Source of the DNA: Bacillota bacterium
GTDB taxonomy: Bacteria; Bacillota; Dethiobacteria; DTU022; UBA8154
Length of the DNA: 33,719 bases
NCBI GenBank assembly: GCA_012728375.1
Contig: JAAYFF010000013.1
Coordinates: 1-33,719 of the forward strand
Reading direction: 5' to 3'
Shown here in pieces: positions 32,161 through 33,719 of the stretch. Numbering within the stretch: position 1 is the first letter of the stretch; each line of letters starts with the position of its first letter. The position numbers were made by a program, and so were the translations under genes. Below the pieces are notes generated by a model. That model saw only the letters and a program-made list of their open reading frames with translations, did not search any database and was not told where the DNA came from.

Positions 32161-32212
32161 AGGGTGCGGTTCCCGTTCCGTCAGGAGCAGTAAGAACTAA
32201 GAACCGTACCCT
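32161..32212. repeat. Long hairpin between the oxidoreductase and moeA
   Basis: agggtgcggttc (32161-32172) pairs with gaaccgtaccct (32201-32212), one G-U pair, around a 28-nt loop. The GGTACGGTTC arm resembles the GGGACGGTTC motif at 14557-14566, so it may belong to a dispersed intergenic repeat. On the plus strand a T-rich stretch follows. Confidence 0.55.
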
Positions 32213-32261
32213 TTGTTATTTTTCTCAAAAACAAGATTTTTAACGATTAACCTTAGTCACT

Positions 32262-33719
32262 TTAGGAAAGCTTGACGATGCGGCAACCATTACCCCTCAT
32301 GGTAATATAGCCGGATACTTCGTCTCTAACTTTTGCATCCAGCAGTAAGTTAACGTTAGCCATTGCCCAGCCGTGCGGAATGGATACTACGCCGGGTATA
32401 ATATCCGGCGTGACTTTTGCTTTAATCTTGATCTGGCCGCGCGGGGTCTGCACGCCAATCATCTCGCCGTCCATTATGTCATATTTCTTAGCGGTAAGGG
32501 GGCTTATCTCCGCATACGCTTCCGGTACTCTAACCCTCAAAGGCAGAACATCACGCATTTGAGCGCCGATGTATTCCTCTTTTCTGGCACCGGTCAGCAA
32601 TACCTCAGGATACTGCTCTGCAAAAATGGGATCCGCTACGCGGCTCTGCTGCGGTTCGAAGTGGCCGGGAAGGCCTGCTGCGCCCAGTCTTTCCATTTCT
32701 GCTGAATAAAGCTCGACTTTCTTTGATTCTGTGGCAAAGCCAATTTTTTCAAAAAGATTGTACTCGATTTCGCCAAAATAAAGGCCTGCGGGATGTTCCT
32801 TCAGCTGCTCCATAGTTACCCCGGTGGTGGAGAAGAAGTGTTCCGCCACTTCTTCATCGGTCTTCCAGGGGAAGTACTCTCCCAGACCGACCTTGTGGCC
32901 CAGCTCGCTCCAAATTTGCCAGATCGGCTTGCTTTCATACAACGGATCTATAACTTTCTTGCGCAGCAAGATGTAGGGCTTGCAATATGAAATGGCATAG
33001 GGGAATCCTCCGATGCCGGTCTCCTCCAGGGAGGTGCAGGCAGGAAGGACATAATCGGCCAACTGGCATGTTTCTGTCATAAACGGGTCAATGGATACAA
33101 ATAATTCCAAATTCTTTATGGCCTCTAAGAAGCGATTGGTATCGGGGAAAGTCAGAGCAGGGTTGCTTCCCGAGCTAATAAAGGCCTTGATCGGGTACGG
33201 CTTCTCGGTGATCATCGCTTCTGTCATCATGGACGCAGAGCCGTACGGAGGAGTACGCTTGCGGAACTGGTGGAAAACAGGATATTCATAATAACCGAGG
33301 CTCTTTTCCTCAACCGGCACGCGCAGGTCGGCAAGCCTGATTTGTGGACAGGTAACCCATCCGCCAGGTCTGTCGATATTGCCGGTAATGGCCATCAGGA
33401 TGCAGAAAGCCCTTTCCGTCTGCAGACCGTTGGCATACTGGTTCAGGTGCCCCACACCCTCTACGATGCAGGATCTTTCGGTATTGGCAAAAGTCCTGGC
33501 GATACGCCGCACTTCCGAGGCCGGAACACCGGTGACAACTTCGGCTTTTTCCGGTGTATATTCCTTAACGTGCTCCACCAGCTTGTCAAAGCCGGATACC
33601 CACTTGTCGACAAATTCCTTATCCCATAATTCTTCTGCAATAATAACGTTGATCATGGCCAGCGCCAGGAAGGCGTCAGTCCCCGGGCGGATCGGTTGAT
33701 AAATACCCTCTTTGGCCAG
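32262..33719 (-). CDS. Molybdopterin oxidoreductase, C-terminal part (runs off the window)
   Basis: At least 485 residues of a DMSO-reductase-family molybdo- or tungsto-enzyme. The frame is open to the window edge: codons beyond the internal ATG at 33656 read IYQPIRPGTDAFLALAM, a standard family segment, so 33656 is not the start. Visible: EGVGHLNQYANGLQTERAFC, ITGNIDRPGGWV, ISSGSNPALTFPDTNRFLEA, FMTETCQLADYVLPACTSLE and the C-terminal molydopterin-dinucleotide-binding barrel (SPLTAKKYDIMDGEMIGVQT, VSIPHGWAMANVN). The N-terminal Fe-S and metal-ligand region is off the window, so the reaction cannot be assigned. Confidence 0.9.
   Translation of the reverse strand: MAKEGIYQPIRPGTDAFLALAMINVIIAEELWDKEFVDKWVSGFDKLVEHVKEYTPEKAEVVTGVPASEVRRIARTFANTERSCIVEGVGHLNQYANGLQTERAFCILMAITGNIDRPGGWVTCPQIRLADLRVPVEEKSLGYYEYPVFHQFRKRTPPYGSASMMTEAMITEKPYPIKAFISSGSNPALTFPDTNRFLEAIKNLELFVSIDPFMTETCQLADYVLPACTSLEETGIGGFPYAISYCKPYILLRKKVIDPLYESKPIWQIWSELGHKVGLGEYFPWKTDEEVAEHFFSTTGVTMEQLKEHPAGLYFGEIEYNLFEKIGFATESKKVELYSAEMERLGAAGLPGHFEPQQSRVADPIFAEQYPEVLLTGARKEEYIGAQMRDVLPLRVRVPEAYAEISPLTAKKYDIMDGEMIGVQTPRGQIKIKAKVTPDIIPGVVSIPHGWAMANVNLLLDAKVRDEVSGYITMRGNGCRIVKLS

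Noticed and set aside
1-33719. CRISPR arrays, insertion sequences, prophage or rRNA operons
   Set aside because: No regularly spaced repeats, transposase or integrase motifs, or rRNA-like sequence were seen on either strand.

Overview
The window looks like chromosome of an anaerobic, endospore-forming member of the Clostridia, probably a Peptococcaceae or Desulfotomaculum-type lineage. That placement is an inference. It rests on the mix of DUF1540, DUF4321, a PdaB-type deacetylase, a GerMN-domain protein, meso-diaminopimelate dehydrogenase, a cyclic-lactone autoinducer locus, a TAXI-TRAP transporter with a UbiD decarboxylase, and a molybdopterin enzyme. Base composition is moderate to AT-rich, with strong GGAGG-type ribosome binding sites. 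No rRNA, tRNA, CRISPR array, transposase or phage gene was seen.

Layout. (1) 1-5.6 kb holds three damaged genes around an intact one: tex (minus strand, single-base frameshift), ablA (lysine 2,3-aminomutase, N-terminal deletion with frameshift), ablB (intact), and an isochorismatase-family hydrolase with an in-frame amber stop. (2) 5.6-9.7 kb is a signalling island. DUF4321 is followed by two tandem paralogous membrane proteins that resemble receptor domains without a kinase, then AgrB, a 44-residue AgrD-type peptide, and a membrane GGDEF/HD-GYP protein. The last four genes are tightly spaced or overlapping. The layout suggests a peptide quorum signal coupled to cyclic-di-GMP turnover, with no AgrA/AgrC pair in view. 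(3) 9.8-14.5 kb carries a zinc-ribbon mini-protein, a histidyl-tRNA synthetase of the RYDLTVPFAR type, DUF1540, a small Cys-rich protein, and an ECF sigma factor overlapping an anti-sigma-like membrane protein with LolA/RseB-like and GerMN-like outer domains. (4) 14.6-19.1 kb, minus strand: murC, then the t6A operon tsaE-tsaB-rimI-tsaD. (5) 19.2-22.2 kb: a double PRC-barrel protein, hisC, a Nudix ADP-ribose pyrophosphatase, and the wreck of a ubiX gene.

(6) 22.3-28.4 kb is a catabolic module. A divergent LysR-type regulator faces ubiD, a 50-residue zinc-ribbon protein, a TAXI solute-binding lipoprotein and a fused TRAP permease. Together these suggest uptake of a carboxylic acid and its prenyl-FMN-dependent decarboxylation. 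The local ubiX that would supply the cofactor is destroyed. (7) 28.5-33.7 kb: a PdaB-type polysaccharide deacetylase, diaminopimelate dehydrogenase, a candidate small RNA with a perfect consensus promoter and an intrinsic terminator, a divergent MoeA, and the C-terminal part of a molybdopterin oxidoreductase that runs off the right end.

Recurring themes: several decaying genes; a small palindromic repeat family (about 11.36, 14.53 and 19.03 kb); and three genes (ablA, lysR, pdaB) in which a strong Shine-Dalgarno sequence points to ATC, ATT or ATA rather than ATG. All functional statements come from reading the sequence and remembered family motifs; no database search was run.
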